This document shows, piece by piece, positions 1 to 8,107 of a stretch of 64,000 bases of DNA (position 1 is the first letter of the stretch; every line of letters starts with the position of its first letter). The notes beneath the pieces are model-generated. The model saw nothing but the letters and a program-made list of their open reading frames with translations. It made no database searches and had not been told where the DNA came from. Position numbers and translations under genes: made by a program. The stretch lies in assembly GCA_009912235.1 (NCBI GenBank), contig WNDS01000004.1, forward strand, positions 186,001 to 250,000, read 5' to 3'. The DNA comes from Stenotrophomonas maltophilia. Lineage in GTDB: Bacteria > Pseudomonadota > Gammaproteobacteria > Xanthomonadales > Xanthomonadaceae.

Positions 1-268
1 CCAGCACCAGCGCCGCCCAGGCGCGTTCCAGGTGGGCGTTGAAGGCGGCGGCGATGTCGCCCCGGCGGCGGCGCAGTTCGCGCATGCCGTCCAGGAACAG
101 CAGCTGCGAAGCCCCGGCGGTGCCGGCACGGTCGAACAGCACGTCATCAAAGCGCGCCAGCACGGCGGCGAACGCCTGCCCGAACGCCGGCAGCGCCACA
201 TCGTGGGCACGCTGCAGCTGGGCCGGGTCACGACCCGGCGATCCCATCGGACTGGGCGCGGTCATCAT
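1..268 (-). CDS. DUF1631 family protein, N-terminal part (runs off the window)
   Basis: Reading the minus strand from an ATG at 268 gives an open frame to the window edge, starting MMTAPSPMGSPGRDP and continuing through FDRAGTAGASQLLF and MRELRRRRGDI. The pattern of a short variable N-terminus, then an FD..LFDRA segment and a basic helix, resembles the start of DUF1631 proteins, which are large cytoplasmic proteins of unknown function common in Xanthomonadaceae. Only about 89 codons are visible, so the family call rests on N-terminal resemblance alone. It is divergent from the nitroreductase gene. No function is proposed. Confidence 0.6.
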   Translation of the reverse strand, partial: MMTAPSPMGSPGRDPAQLQRAHDVALPAFGQAFAAVLARFDDVLFDRAGTAGASQLLFLDGMRELRRRRGDIAAAFNAHLERAWAALVL

Positions 269-599
269 GCGGGAAGGCTCCCCACCTTCACTGGTACGGC
301 AAAGTGTGCAGATACAGCGACCGCCGGCGCACCCCTTGCACCGGGCAGTCGACCGTAGGCCGGCCAGCCCATCACAGACAGTGAAACAGTCCTCACTTCA
401 GACCTCATGACCGGCGGCCCGGCAGCAGGCGTATCGTAAGCTGGGCGGGGCCTGCGAGGCGAGAGGAAGGGGCCGGTCCTTGCCCGTCAGTGGCTTGATG
501 TTCATCACAGTTTGTCGCAGAGGGTGCAGAAGGACGGCCGGCCGTGTCACGTACGCCCCCGACTATAATCAACTACCCGTGATGACCGGTTAATTCTCC
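269..599. promoter_or_regulatory. Divergent intergenic region with a TATAAT box
   Basis: This 331-base gap separates two divergent genes. A perfect TATAAT lies at 564-569, about 30 bases before the nitroreductase ATG, but there is no good -35 hexamer at the right spacing. I see no palindrome of the SMAG type and no small gene in it. Confidence 0.35.
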
Positions 600-1181
600 A
601 TGTCCGACCCCGCTGCCCTGCTCGCCCTTGATGCCCGCCGCTCGGTGCCTTCGCGGCAACTGGGCGAGCCCGGGCCCGATCCGCAGACCCTGCTGCGCCT
701 GCTGGCCTCGGCGGTGCGCGTGCCCGACCACGGCAAGCGCGTACCGTTCCGCTTCCTCAGCATCCACGGCGACGCACGTCACAGTCTGGGCGCGTTCGTG
801 GCCGAGCTCACCCGCCAGCGCGACCCGCAGGCCGGCCAGGCCCAGCTGGACAAGGATCGCCAGCGTTTCAGCCATGCCCCGCTGGTCATTGCCGTCATCA
901 CGCGCGTCAACGCCGAGGACAAGATTCCGGTGCAGGAACAGCTGATGACCGCCGGCTGCGTCTGCTTCGCCCTGCTGCAGGCCGCGCAGGCGCTGGGCTT
1001 CGGCGCGCAGTGGCTGACCGCCTGGATGGCCTTCGACCCGGACGTGCACGCCCACCTGGGGCTGGCCGGCAACGAAGGCATCGCCGGCTTCATCCATATC
1101 GGCACGCCGAAGACCGAGGTTCCCGAACGCGAGCGCCCCGACCCGGCCGCGCTGCTGCAGGACTGGACGCCGCCGGCATGA
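600..1181 (+). CDS. Nitroreductase family protein (YdjA-like)
   Basis: A 193-residue protein of the FMN-dependent nitroreductase fold, which reduces nitro compounds or quinones with NAD(P)H in the cytoplasm; the natural substrate is not known. The N-terminal DARRSVPS segment corresponds to the RRS flavin-phosphate-binding motif of the family. A central hydrophobic helix (CFALLQAAQALGFGAQW, about residues 120-136) and the C-terminal HIGTPKTEVPERERP segment match single-domain YdjA-type proteins, and the length fits that group. Its TGA overlaps the ATG of the following exonuclease gene (ATGA at 1178-1181), so the two are probably co-transcribed. Confidence 0.85.
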   Translation: MSDPAALLALDARRSVPSRQLGEPGPDPQTLLRLLASAVRVPDHGKRVPFRFLSIHGDARHSLGAFVAELTRQRDPQAGQAQLDKDRQRFSHAPLVIAVITRVNAEDKIPVQEQLMTAGCVCFALLQAAQALGFGAQWLTAWMAFDPDVHAHLGLAGNEGIAGFIHIGTPKTEVPERERPDPAALLQDWTPPA

Positions 1182-2132
1182 GCGCGGTGGTGCCGATGCC
1201 CGCCCCGGCGCTGCGCGCGCCGCTGTACCTGGTGGACGCCAGCATCTATGTGTTCCGTGCCTGGCATTCGCTGCCGGAACAGTTCCAGGACGCCCAGGGC
1301 TGGCCCGCCAATGCGGTGCGCGGCTTTGCCCGCTTCCTGCTGGACCTGCTCGAACGCGAGCGCCCCCGGCATATCGCCATCGCCTTCGACGAGGCGCTGG
1401 ACAACGGCTTCCGCCACCGCCTGTACCCGGCCTACAAGGCCAACCGCGACCCGGCGCCGGAAGCCCTCAAGCGCCAGTTCGTGCACTGCAAGGCGCTGTG
1501 CGCCGCGCTCGGGCTGGTGGTGCTGGCCCGCCACGAATACGAAGCCGACGACCTGATCGGCAGCGCCCTGCACGGCCACCGCGAGGGCTACCGCGGCGTG
1601 ATCATTTCCGCCGACAAGGACCTCTCGCAGCTGCTGCTGGAACACGACGAGCAGTGGGACTACGCGCGCAACCAGCGCTGGGGCATGGCCGGGGTGAAGG
1701 CACGCCATGGCGTGCACGCGCACCAGATTGCCGATTACCTGGCGCTGTGCGGCGATGCGGTGGACAACATTCCCGGCATCAGCGGCGTGGGCAGCAAATC
1801 CGCTGCGGTGCTGCTGGGCCACTTCGGCAGCATGGACGCGCTGTTCGAGCGGCTGGACGAAGTGCCGTTCCTGCGCCTGCGCGGCGCGGCACAGATGGCC
1901 ACGCGCCTGCGCGAGCAACGTGAGCACGCCCAGCTGTGGCGGCAGCTGACCACCATCGCCCTGGATGCGCCGCTGGAAGGCTGCCAGCCGGGGCTGCTGC
2001 GCCAGCCGGTCGACCCCGAACTGCTGGATGGCCTGTGCGCCACCCTGCGCTTCGGCCCGATGGCCCGCCGGCCGCCTGTTCCAGGCCGCCGGCGTGGCCG
2101 ACCCTCTTCCCACCCCCAGCGAGCACGCATGA
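1178..2132 (+). pseudogene. 5'-3' exonuclease (FEN/Xni-like), frameshifted near its 3' end
   Basis: The product resembles the isolated 5'-3' exonuclease domain of DNA polymerase I and Xni, structure-specific flap nucleases. Visible motifs are VDASIYVFRAWHSLP, AFDEALDNGFRHRLYPAYK, EYEADDLIGS, ISADKDLSQLLL and the helix-hairpin-helix segment GISGVGSKSAAVLL, with conserved acidic metal ligands present. After RFGPMARR the frame slips: one extra C at about 2072-2073 turns the expected RLFQAAGVAD ending into a frame that runs into the Nudix gene. Without that base the gene ends at TGA 2130-2132, overlapping the next ATG in the usual ATGA arrangement. As written, the ORF is an exonuclease-Nudix fusion, which I regard as an artefact of the indel. 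Confidence 0.8.
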
Positions 2133-2683
2133 GCCAGCGCAATACCGAAGCCCCACGCGTCGTCTATGAAGGCAGGTACCAGCGCATGGTCGTGCGCGGC
2201 ACCTGGGAATACAGCGAACGCGTCCATGCCGGCGGCCTGGCGGCCATCATCATCGCCGTCACCCCGGACGACAACGTCTTGTTCGTCGAACAGTTCCGCG
2301 TGCCGCTGCAGGCACCGACCATCGAGATGCCCGCCGGCCTGGTCGGCGACATCGACGCGGGCGAATCGATCGAAACCTCGGCCGTGCGCGAGCTGGAAGA
2401 GGAAACCGGCTGGACCGCCGCGCATGCAGAGGTACTGATGATCGGCCCGACCTCCTCCGGCGCCAGCAACGAGAAGATCGCCTTCGTGCGCGCCACCGGC
2501 CTGACCCGCATCGGTGAAGGCGGCGGCGATGACAGCGAGGACATCATCGTGCACGAAGTGCCGCGCGCCCGCGCCGCGGCGTGGCTGGTGCAGAAGATGG
2601 GCGAAGGCTACGCGCTGGATGCCAAGCTCTGGGCTGGGCTGTGGATGATCGAGCACCATCTGGACGGTACCCCCCGTGGCTGA
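2129..2683 (+). CDS. Nudix hydrolase (ADP-sugar pyrophosphatase type)
   Basis: A 184-residue Nudix protein. The Nudix box is complete at residues 73-95 (G, five residues, E, seven residues, RELEEETGW), which binds the catalytic Mg2+. The length and the N-terminal beta region (YEGRYQRMVVRGTWEYSERV) resemble ADP-ribose/ADP-sugar pyrophosphatases, which split nucleoside diphosphate sugars into NMP and sugar phosphate; the exact substrate cannot be read from sequence. The ATG at 2129 is chosen because it overlaps the corrected stop of the exonuclease gene. Its 3' end overlaps the next gene by eight bases, so it lies inside a tight four-gene run. Confidence 0.85.
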   Translation: MSQRNTEAPRVVYEGRYQRMVVRGTWEYSERVHAGGLAAIIIAVTPDDNVLFVEQFRVPLQAPTIEMPAGLVGDIDAGESIETSAVRELEEETGWTAAHAEVLMIGPTSSGASNEKIAFVRATGLTRIGEGGGDDSEDIIVHEVPRARAAAWLVQKMGEGYALDAKLWAGLWMIEHHLDGTPRG

Positions 2684-3473
2684 CGCCGACCTGCACGCTC
2701 TGCCGGCGCTGCTGGGCGCCGACGACCCGGCCATCTACACGATCCACCGCGCGCAGGGGGCCTCGCCGTTCCTGCTGCTGGCCGACCACGCCGGCCAGCA
2801 GGTACCGCGCGCGCTGCACGGGCTGGGCCTGGCGCAGGCAGAACTGGACCGCCACATCGGCTGGGACATCGGTATCGGTGGCACCACCCGCGCGCTGGCC
2901 GGGCTGCTGGATGCGTGGGCGATCGAACAGACCTATTCGCGGCTGCTGATCGACTGCAACCGGCCGCTGACCTCGCCCACGCTGATTCCGGACGTGAGCG
3001 ACCACACGCCGGTGCCGGGCAATGCCGGGCTGAGCACTGCGCAGCGGCAGCAGCGCATCGACGCGGTGCATGCGCCCTACCACGCGCGCATCGACGCCGA
3101 ACTGGATGCCCGCCGCGATGCCGGCCGCCCCGCCCTGCTGGTGATGATGCGCAGCTTCACCCCGGTGATGAATGGCGCGCCGCGGCCGTGGCACGCCGGC
3201 GTGCTGTACCACCAGGACACCCGCTTCGCCCAGGCGCTGCTGCAGGCACTGCGCAACGAAGGCGATCTGGTGGTGGGTGACAACGAACCGTATTCGGTGA
3301 GCAGCACCAGCGACTATGCGGTGCCGGTGCATGGCGAAGGCCGCGGCCTGGTGCATGTGGAACTGGAAATCCGCCAGGACCTGATTGCCGATGTGGCCGG
3401 GCAGCAGGCCTGGGCGGAACGGTTAGCACGGATTTTCAGCGCGTTGCAGCCGGCGTTGCTGGCGGCCGGGTGA
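2676..3473 (+). CDS. N-formylglutamate amidohydrolase family protein
   Basis: About 265 residues. The fold hydrolyses N-formylglutamate (last step of one histidine-degradation route) or related N-acyl amino acids. Family features are LLLADHAGQQVPRAL near residue 30, HIGWDIGIGG, the RLLIDCNRPL segment near residue 90, MMRSFTPVMNG, and VHVELEIRQDL near the C-terminus. The start is GTG at 2676, overlapping the Nudix gene; no ATG fits the conserved N-terminus better. No hut genes are nearby, so a role in histidine catabolism is not supported by context. Confidence 0.85.
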   Translation: MADADLHALPALLGADDPAIYTIHRAQGASPFLLLADHAGQQVPRALHGLGLAQAELDRHIGWDIGIGGTTRALAGLLDAWAIEQTYSRLLIDCNRPLTSPTLIPDVSDHTPVPGNAGLSTAQRQQRIDAVHAPYHARIDAELDARRDAGRPALLVMMRSFTPVMNGAPRPWHAGVLYHQDTRFAQALLQALRNEGDLVVGDNEPYSVSSTSDYAVPVHGEGRGLVHVELEIRQDLIADVAGQQAWAERLARIFSALQPALLAAG

Positions 3474-4226
3474 CCGAAGCCCGGTAGCGCCGGGCCGCGC
3501 CCGGCGAGCCGCATCGCGGCGGTGCAACGGCATGCCGCCGGGCATGGCCCGGCGCGACCGCAGCGTAGGCGCTTCCATCCACGCGAACGGCTTGAACCCG
3601 CGCACCTGCATGGTCGCGCCGGTCGCTTCGAACTGATCCTTGATGGCCTGCGCGCGGGTGCGGTCCAGGGCTTCGCCCAGCACCAGCGGCAACGCACGGC
3701 AACGTGCCAGCGCTTCACCCACCGGCACCTCATGCAGATGGGCCACGTGCTGCGCCACGGCCTTGAGCTGATCGTCCGCGCACGCCGACAACTGCAGGTC
3801 GAACGAGGCGAAGATGCCGGCGCCCACGCCGGCGTCGCGCGCGGCGGCCTGGTCTTCGGCCGTGGCCTCATCCAGCGCTTCGTCGATGCCGTCGACCTGC
3901 TGGAAGGCGTCGTACTCGTGGTACCAGGCAAGCGCCTGCGCGAACTCGGCCAGCGTGGACAGCGGCCGCTGCCGCTTCTGCACATCCAGCACGTCGGGGA
4001 AGGTCGCCGGTTCGAGATACGACCGCAGGCCCAGCGCGCGTGCTTCGGCGGGCACCTCGTCATCGTCGTCGAAGGCGGTGTCCTCGTCGGGTGGCAACCA
4101 GAAGCGCGCCTGCAGCGGATCGCCGTCGGTGGCGTGCACCCAGCCGAAGGCATTGAACACCGCGTCATCGTCATTGCATGCAGCGAAGGCACGCAGTGTC
4201 TGCTGCAGGTCCAGGAGTTCGATCAT
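3423..4226 (-). CDS. Conserved hypothetical protein whose C-terminus runs through a SMAG repeat
   Basis: The start MIELLDLQQTLRAFAACNDD at 4226 gives an acidic soluble protein with no signal peptide. Residues 60-120 (LRSYLEPATFPDVLDVQKR, FAQALAWYHEYDAF) look like a conserved domain of unknown function. Residues 180-215 (LPLVLGEALDRTRAQAIKDQFEATG) resemble the ribosomal L7/L12 C-terminal fold, a helix motif seen in many bacterial proteins of unknown role. The last 50 or so codons read through a SMAG palindrome pair and overlap the 3' end of the opposite gene, so the natural C-terminus has probably been extended or replaced. Stop is TAA. Confidence 0.6.
   Translation of the reverse strand: MIELLDLQQTLRAFAACNDDDAVFNAFGWVHATDGDPLQARFWLPPDEDTAFDDDDEVPAEARALGLRSYLEPATFPDVLDVQKRQRPLSTLAEFAQALAWYHEYDAFQQVDGIDEALDEATAEDQAAARDAGVGAGIFASFDLQLSACADDQLKAVAQHVAHLHEVPVGEALARCRALPLVLGEALDRTRAQAIKDQFEATGATMQVRGFKPFAWMEAPTLRSRRAMPGGMPLHRRDAARRARPGATGLRSPGRQQRRLQRAENPC
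3483..3558. repeat. SMAG repeat pair, inverted
   Basis: GTAGCGCCGGGC begins at 3484 and an opposing copy GCCGGGCATGGCCCGGCG lies near 3536. The second copy has lost its terminal CTAC (it reads CGAC). The pair lies inside the 3' end of the hypothetical gene on the minus strand. Confidence 0.75.
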
Positions 4227-4325
4227 GTGTCGTTGGCCAGGCCACTGGTGGCACCGCAGTCTATCAATGCAATGCTGGGTACACGCCGCGCGTTCATCAC
4301 GCCGCACCCGGCCCGTGCGTTTTTG

Positions 4326-4439
4326 CAGATCCACGCCATGCGTGGATGGGTTCCGGATACGCGGTAGCGCCGGGCCATTCCCGGCGAGCCGCAGCACGGT
4401 GGCGGAACGGAATGCCGCCGGGCATGGCCCGGCGCTACC
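4326..4439. repeat. SMAG repeats: one GATCCACGC type and an inverted GCCGGGC pair
   Basis: A CAGATCCACGCCATGCGTGG unit at 4326 is followed by GTAGCGCCGGGC at 4364 and its inverted partner ending CGCTAC at 4438. The facing copies can form one long hairpin between two minus-strand genes. Confidence 0.85.
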
Positions 4440-4444
4440 GGAGA

Positions 4445-5038
4445 TCAGCCCAACTGAAGGAAAAACGCCCCGGATTGGTCTCCAGTACTGAAGTCGGGAG
4501 TCTCTGGGAGAAACAGATAGCCCATGCCATCGGACAGTGTGCCCTTGTGCGACGGCAGGATGTCATCCACATCCGCCCCATAGAGCATCAGGCGGCGACG
4601 GCCGCCATTCCACGCCAGTGGTGATTGCAACCATGCATCAATTCCATCCAGCTTGGAATCAAGGTTCTCGTCGTCAGATTCCAAACACTCGACACGCTCG
4701 ATAAGGCCGCGCTCAAGGGAGTCGCTCATGCATCGGCTTCTCGATGCGGCGCCACGCCTGTATGCGAGCACAACTGCTTCGCTGGTTCCTTGCTCCGCGC
4801 GCAGCCGACGGAGGTGGGAATGATTGCGGGCATCGGTGTGAATGAAGACTGAGATCCAGAAATCCTCAGCCACGCCCTGCAGATAGAACCAATGTGCAGG
4901 GAGTGCCATCAGGTGAAAGAGCGCACGACCATCAACACAGGTTGGCCAAGGTATGTTCTCTGGAAGAAACGCACCACCGCCAACGTATGCATCGGTTGGA
5001 GAGGCCTTTCCCTTGGTCAACAGCAGGCGGGTGTACAT
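4445..5038 (-). CDS. Hypothetical protein, possibly DUF1963 (YwqG-like)
   Basis: Starting at ATG 5038 (MYTRLLLTKGKASPTDAYVGG) the protein has about 197 residues; an upstream GTG at 5071 would add 11. The early segment GGGAFLPENIPWPTC and the late segments GMGYLFLPETPDFS and GAFFLQLG resemble the beginning and end of DUF1963 proteins, which are soluble beta-rich proteins of unknown function often used as orphan immunity-like or housekeeping folds. The DNA is visibly AT-richer than its neighbours and is bracketed by SMAG repeats on both sides, which suggests acquired cargo. No partner gene is adjacent. Confidence 0.6.
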   Translation of the reverse strand: MYTRLLLTKGKASPTDAYVGGGAFLPENIPWPTCVDGRALFHLMALPAHWFYLQGVAEDFWISVFIHTDARNHSHLRRLRAEQGTSEAVVLAYRRGAASRSRCMSDSLERGLIERVECLESDDENLDSKLDGIDAWLQSPLAWNGGRRRLMLYGADVDDILPSHKGTLSDGMGYLFLPETPDFSTGDQSGAFFLQLG

Positions 5039-5138
5039 GGTAGGAGCGCCGAAAATTGCACGGACGTCCACGTTGCCAGCCAGCCTCGCCCCGGTTCAAG
5101 GCCAATAGCGACAGCCTTGAGCAATGGAGAGAATCACC

Positions 5139-5326
5139 GCCGGGCGTGGCCCGGCGCTACCGGTAAAGCTTTGCCGGCCAGCGGCCGGCACTACCGAGCA
5201 CCGCAGATCCACGCCGTGCGTGGATGAGTTTCCAGAGCGGGGTCAGAGCCCTTTCCATGGGAAAGGGCTCTGACCCCTCGCCAGCCGACCGGTACAGCGT
5301 TGCCGGCAAGCGGCCGGCACTACCGA
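5139..5326. repeat. SMAG cluster with a GGGGTCAGA hairpin inside
   Basis: Four SMAG-like units (5139-5160, 5172-5195, 5203-5226, 5301-5326) of three sequence subtypes lie in the 290-base gap between two minus-strand genes. A separate long hairpin at 5239-5277 sits among them and is listed on its own. Confidence 0.85.
5239..5277. repeat. GGGGTCAGA-type long hairpin, copy 1
   Basis: A near-perfect 39-base palindrome: GGGGTCAGAGCCCTTTCC, a short loop, and its reverse complement. The same design recurs at 46533-46571 and 54524-54562. It lacks the GTAG end of SMAG repeats and so belongs to another repeat family. Confidence 0.85.
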
Positions 5327-6268
5327 TCAGGCGAAACTATCGGTGGCGCGCACCAGCGCGTCCACGTTCTCCGCTTCGAACGCCGAATGGCCCGAGGCCG
5401 GGGTGATCTCCAGCTTGGCCTTCGACCACACCTTGGTCAGGTCCCAGGCATTGGCCAGCGGGCAGACCACGTCGTAGCGGCCGTGCACGATCACGCCGGG
5501 AATGTCGGCAATGCGGTGCGCGTCGCGCAGCAGCTGGTCTTCCACCTCGAAGAAGCCGCCGTTGACGAAGTAGTGGTTCTCGATGCGGGCGAACGCCAGC
5601 GCGAAGTGCGGGTCTTCGTGGCTGTTGATGAAGTCATCATCCACGTGCAGAAAGCTGGTCGCGCCTTCCCACACCGCCCACGCCTTGGCTGCTTCCAGGC
5701 GGGTGGTCTCGTCTTCACTGGTCAGGCGGCGGTGGAAGGCGGAAATCAGGTCATGCCGCTCCACGGCCGGAATCGGCTTGAGGTAATGCTCCCACGCATC
5801 GGGGAACAGGCGGTTGGCGCCTTCCTGGTAGAACCACTCCAGTTCCCAGCGGCGCAGCATGAAGATGCCGCGCAGCACCAGTTCGGTCACGCGCTGCGGG
5901 TGGGTTTCGGCATAGGCCAGGGCGAGGGTCGAACCCCAGCTGCCGCCGAATACCTGCCAGCGGTCCACCTTCAGGTGCTCCCGCAGTTTTTCGATGTCGA
6001 CAACCAGATCCCAGGTGGTGTTGTCCACCAGGTCGGCGTGCGGGGTGGAACGGCCGGCGCCACGCTGGTCGAACAGGATGATGCGGTACTTGGCCGGGTC
6101 GTGGAACTGGCGCATCTTGTCGCTGCAGCCGCCACCCGGGCCGCCGTGCAGCATCACCACCGGCTTGCCGTCCGGGTTGCCGCACTGTTCGAAGTACAGC
6201 GTGTGGCGGTCGTCGACCTTCAGTGTGCCGACGTCGTAAGGGGCGATCTCGGGGTACAGCGTACGCAT
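5327..6268 (-). CDS. pip: Proline iminopeptidase
   Basis: A 313-residue alpha/beta hydrolase of family S33 that removes N-terminal proline from peptides in the cytoplasm. The oxyanion segment HGGPGGG lies near residue 46, the nucleophile elbow GGSWGS near 108-113, the acid in VHGRYDVVCP near 266 and the histidine in SGHSAFE near 294. Length and motif order match the family. MRTLYPEIAPYDVG at 6268 is the standard start; the longer reading frame upstream has no family match. It is followed upstream, on the same strand, by prmC with about 48 bases between them. Confidence 0.95.
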   Translation of the reverse strand: MRTLYPEIAPYDVGTLKVDDRHTLYFEQCGNPDGKPVVMLHGGPGGGCSDKMRQFHDPAKYRIILFDQRGAGRSTPHADLVDNTTWDLVVDIEKLREHLKVDRWQVFGGSWGSTLALAYAETHPQRVTELVLRGIFMLRRWELEWFYQEGANRLFPDAWEHYLKPIPAVERHDLISAFHRRLTSEDETTRLEAAKAWAVWEGATSFLHVDDDFINSHEDPHFALAFARIENHYFVNGGFFEVEDQLLRDAHRIADIPGVIVHGRYDVVCPLANAWDLTKVWSKAKLEITPASGHSAFEAENVDALVRATDSFA

Positions 6269-6316
6269 GCTTGCAGCTCCAGGGTGGTGCCCTGCCAAGG
6301 CAGAAGAACCCCCATT

Positions 6317-7174
6317 CTAGGCGCCGCGCTGGCCCAGCGTGACCCGGTCGCGCTGCTCCAGGTCCTGTACGGTCTGCACCTGCACCAGGCCGGCGGCATC
6401 GAGCAGCGCGCGGATCGGCTCGCCCTGGTCCCAGCCGTGCTCCAGCAGCAGCCAGCCGACGGGCAGCAGGTGTGCGTGGGCACCGGCGGCCAGCGCGCGG
6501 ATGTCATCCAGCCCGTCGTGGCCGGAAGCCAGCGCGGTGGCCGGTTCGTAGCGCAGGTCGCCCTGTGCCAGGTGCGGGTCGCTGCTGGCGATGTACGGCG
6601 GGTTGCTGGCGATCAGGTCGAAGCGGGCGCCCTTCAGCGGCGCGTACCAGTCGCTGCCGCCCTGCACGAAGCGCACGTTGGCCAGCGCGTGGTGGGCGGC
6701 GTTGCGCGTGGCCACGGCCAGCGCGCCGCTGCTGGCGTCGGTGGCCAGCACTTGCGCGCGCGGCCGCTCACTGGCCAGCGCCAGCGCGATGGCACCGCTG
6801 CCGGTGCCCAGGTCGGCCAGCTGCAGCGGGCGGTCCTCGGCCAGCCGCGCCAGCGCCAGTTCCACCAGCAGCTCGGTTTCCGGCCGGGGAATCAGCGTGG
6901 AGGCGTCCACTTCCAGGTCCAGCGTCCAGAAGCCGCGGCGGCCGGTCAGGTAGGCCACCGGTTCACCGGCTGCGCGCCGTGCCAGCACGGTGTCGAACGC
7001 GACCTGCTCGGCTGCCGGCAGCGGATCGGTAGCGTGTGCGAACAGCCAGCTGCGCGGGCGCTGCAGCACGTGCAGCAGCAGCCATTCGGCCTCGTGGCGG
7101 GCGTCCGGGCCGGGCAGGCGGGCGGTCGCAGCGGCCAGGGCGTCGCGCAGGGTCACGGGGGCGTCGGCAGGCAT
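6317..7174 (-). CDS. prmC: Peptide chain release factor N5-glutamine methyltransferase
   Basis: PrmC (HemK) transfers a methyl group from SAM to the glutamine of the GGQ motif in release factors RF1 and RF2, which is needed for efficient termination. The N-terminal helical substrate domain (residues 1-80) precedes a Rossmann methyltransferase domain with the SAM loop [13 protein letters not shown] and the diagnostic catalytic NPPY motif near residue 187. The 285-residue length is normal. Start ATG at 7174 rather than the GTG just before it. The natural stop is TAG, so TAG works as a terminator in this genome. Confidence 0.95.
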   Translation of the reverse strand: MPADAPVTLRDALAAATARLPGPDARHEAEWLLLHVLQRPRSWLFAHATDPLPAAEQVAFDTVLARRAAGEPVAYLTGRRGFWTLDLEVDASTLIPRPETELLVELALARLAEDRPLQLADLGTGSGAIALALASERPRAQVLATDASSGALAVATRNAAHHALANVRFVQGGSDWYAPLKGARFDLIASNPPYIASSDPHLAQGDLRYEPATALASGHDGLDDIRALAAGAHAHLLPVGWLLLEHGWDQGEPIRALLDAAGLVQVQTVQDLEQRDRVTLGQRGA

Positions 7175-7376
7175 CACCAGGCATCACGCGGGAAGGGGGG
7201 GCAGCTTATCAGGCGGGCCCGCGCGGTGCGGCGCGGCCACATGACGTTCAGCCGGGGCGCGCCGCAGATAAAGGTTGGCTATACGCGTGAAATCGACAGC
7301 CGGGCAACAATCCCTTGTTTTATATGTGCTTGCCCTTATCCCATGACAGCATCCCGGGAGGCCGCCCGCGATATCA

Positions 7377-7409
7377 ATAGATAACGCCTATTAAATAGAT
7401 GAAATCTAT
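7377..7409 (+). promoter_or_regulatory. Tandem OxyR-type operator before ahpC
   Basis: Two perfect ATAG-N7-CTAT inverted repeats occur at 7377-7391 and 7395-7409, the second extended to ATAGATGAAATCTAT. This matches the half-site design of OxyR operators (ATAG and CTAT tetramers spaced by seven). The two dimers are separated by only three bases rather than the canonical seven. Location about 80 bases before the ahpC start and presence of oxyR downstream support the call. The rest of the 314-base gap holds no gene that I can see. Confidence 0.75.
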
Positions 7410-7488
7410 GGATTGTTCTTATGGAAAGCGAATTGGTACTCTAGGTCCTGTCGATTCACCCCCTTGCCCTTCACCACGAGGAAAAACG

Positions 7489-8052
7489 ATGTCCCTGATC
7501 AACACCCAGATCCAGCCGTTCGAGGCCAATGCTTACCTGAATGGCGAGTTCATCAAGGTCTCCGACAACACCCTGAAGGGCCAGTGGTCCGTCCTGATCT
7601 TCATGCCGGCCGCCTTCACCTTCAACTGCCCGACCGAAATCGAAGACGCTGCTGACCACTACGCCGAGTTCAAGAAGGCCGGCGCCGAGGTCTACATCGT
7701 CACCACCGACACCCACTTCTCGCACAAGGTGTGGCACGAAACTTCGCCGGCCGTCGGCAAGGCCCAGTTCCCGCTGGTCGGCGACCCGACCCACCAGCTG
7801 ACCCGCGCCTTCGGCGTGCACATCGAAGAAGAAGGCCTGGCCCTGCGCGGCACCTTCATCATCAACCCGGAAGGCGTGATCAAGACCCTGGAGATCCACT
7901 CCAACGAGATCGCCCGTGACGTGTCCGAGACCCTGCGCAAGCTGAAGGCTGCCCAGTTCACCGCCGCCAACCCGAACCAGGTCTGCCCGGCCAAGTGGAA
8001 GGAAGGCGAGAAGACCCTAACCCCGTCGCTGGACCTGGTCGGCAAGATCTAA
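7489..8052 (+). CDS. ahpC: Alkyl hydroperoxide reductase subunit C (peroxiredoxin)
   Basis: A typical 187-residue 2-Cys peroxiredoxin that reduces H2O2 and organic peroxides and is recycled by AhpF. The peroxidatic cysteine is C47 in TFNCPTE and the resolving cysteine is C166 in NQVCPAKW. The ATG at 7489 has the purine-rich stretch GAGGAAAAACG directly before it, a strong ribosome site. The codons are heavily biased to the preferred GC-ending set, as expected for an abundant protein. Regulation by OxyR is likely from the operator boxes upstream. Confidence 0.97.
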   Translation: MSLINTQIQPFEANAYLNGEFIKVSDNTLKGQWSVLIFMPAAFTFNCPTEIEDAADHYAEFKKAGAEVYIVTTDTHFSHKVWHETSPAVGKAQFPLVGDPTHQLTRAFGVHIEEEGLALRGTFIINPEGVIKTLEIHSNEIARDVSETLRKLKAAQFTAANPNQVCPAKWKEGEKTLTPSLDLVGKI

Positions 8053-8107
8053 AGCCGTACCGGCCTGCCGTGGCCCCACGTCACGACGCGCCCCATCCCC
8101 ATGCCGG

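Noticed and set aside
779..2734. Very long open frame on the minus strand opposite the exonuclease and Nudix genes
   Set aside because: Low-complexity His/Gln/Arg/Ala-rich translation, typical shadow frame in GC-rich DNA; the plus strand carries recognised domains.
5300..7384. 694-codon open frame opposite pip and prmC
   Set aside because: Covers two recognised enzymes on the other strand and has no motif of its own.
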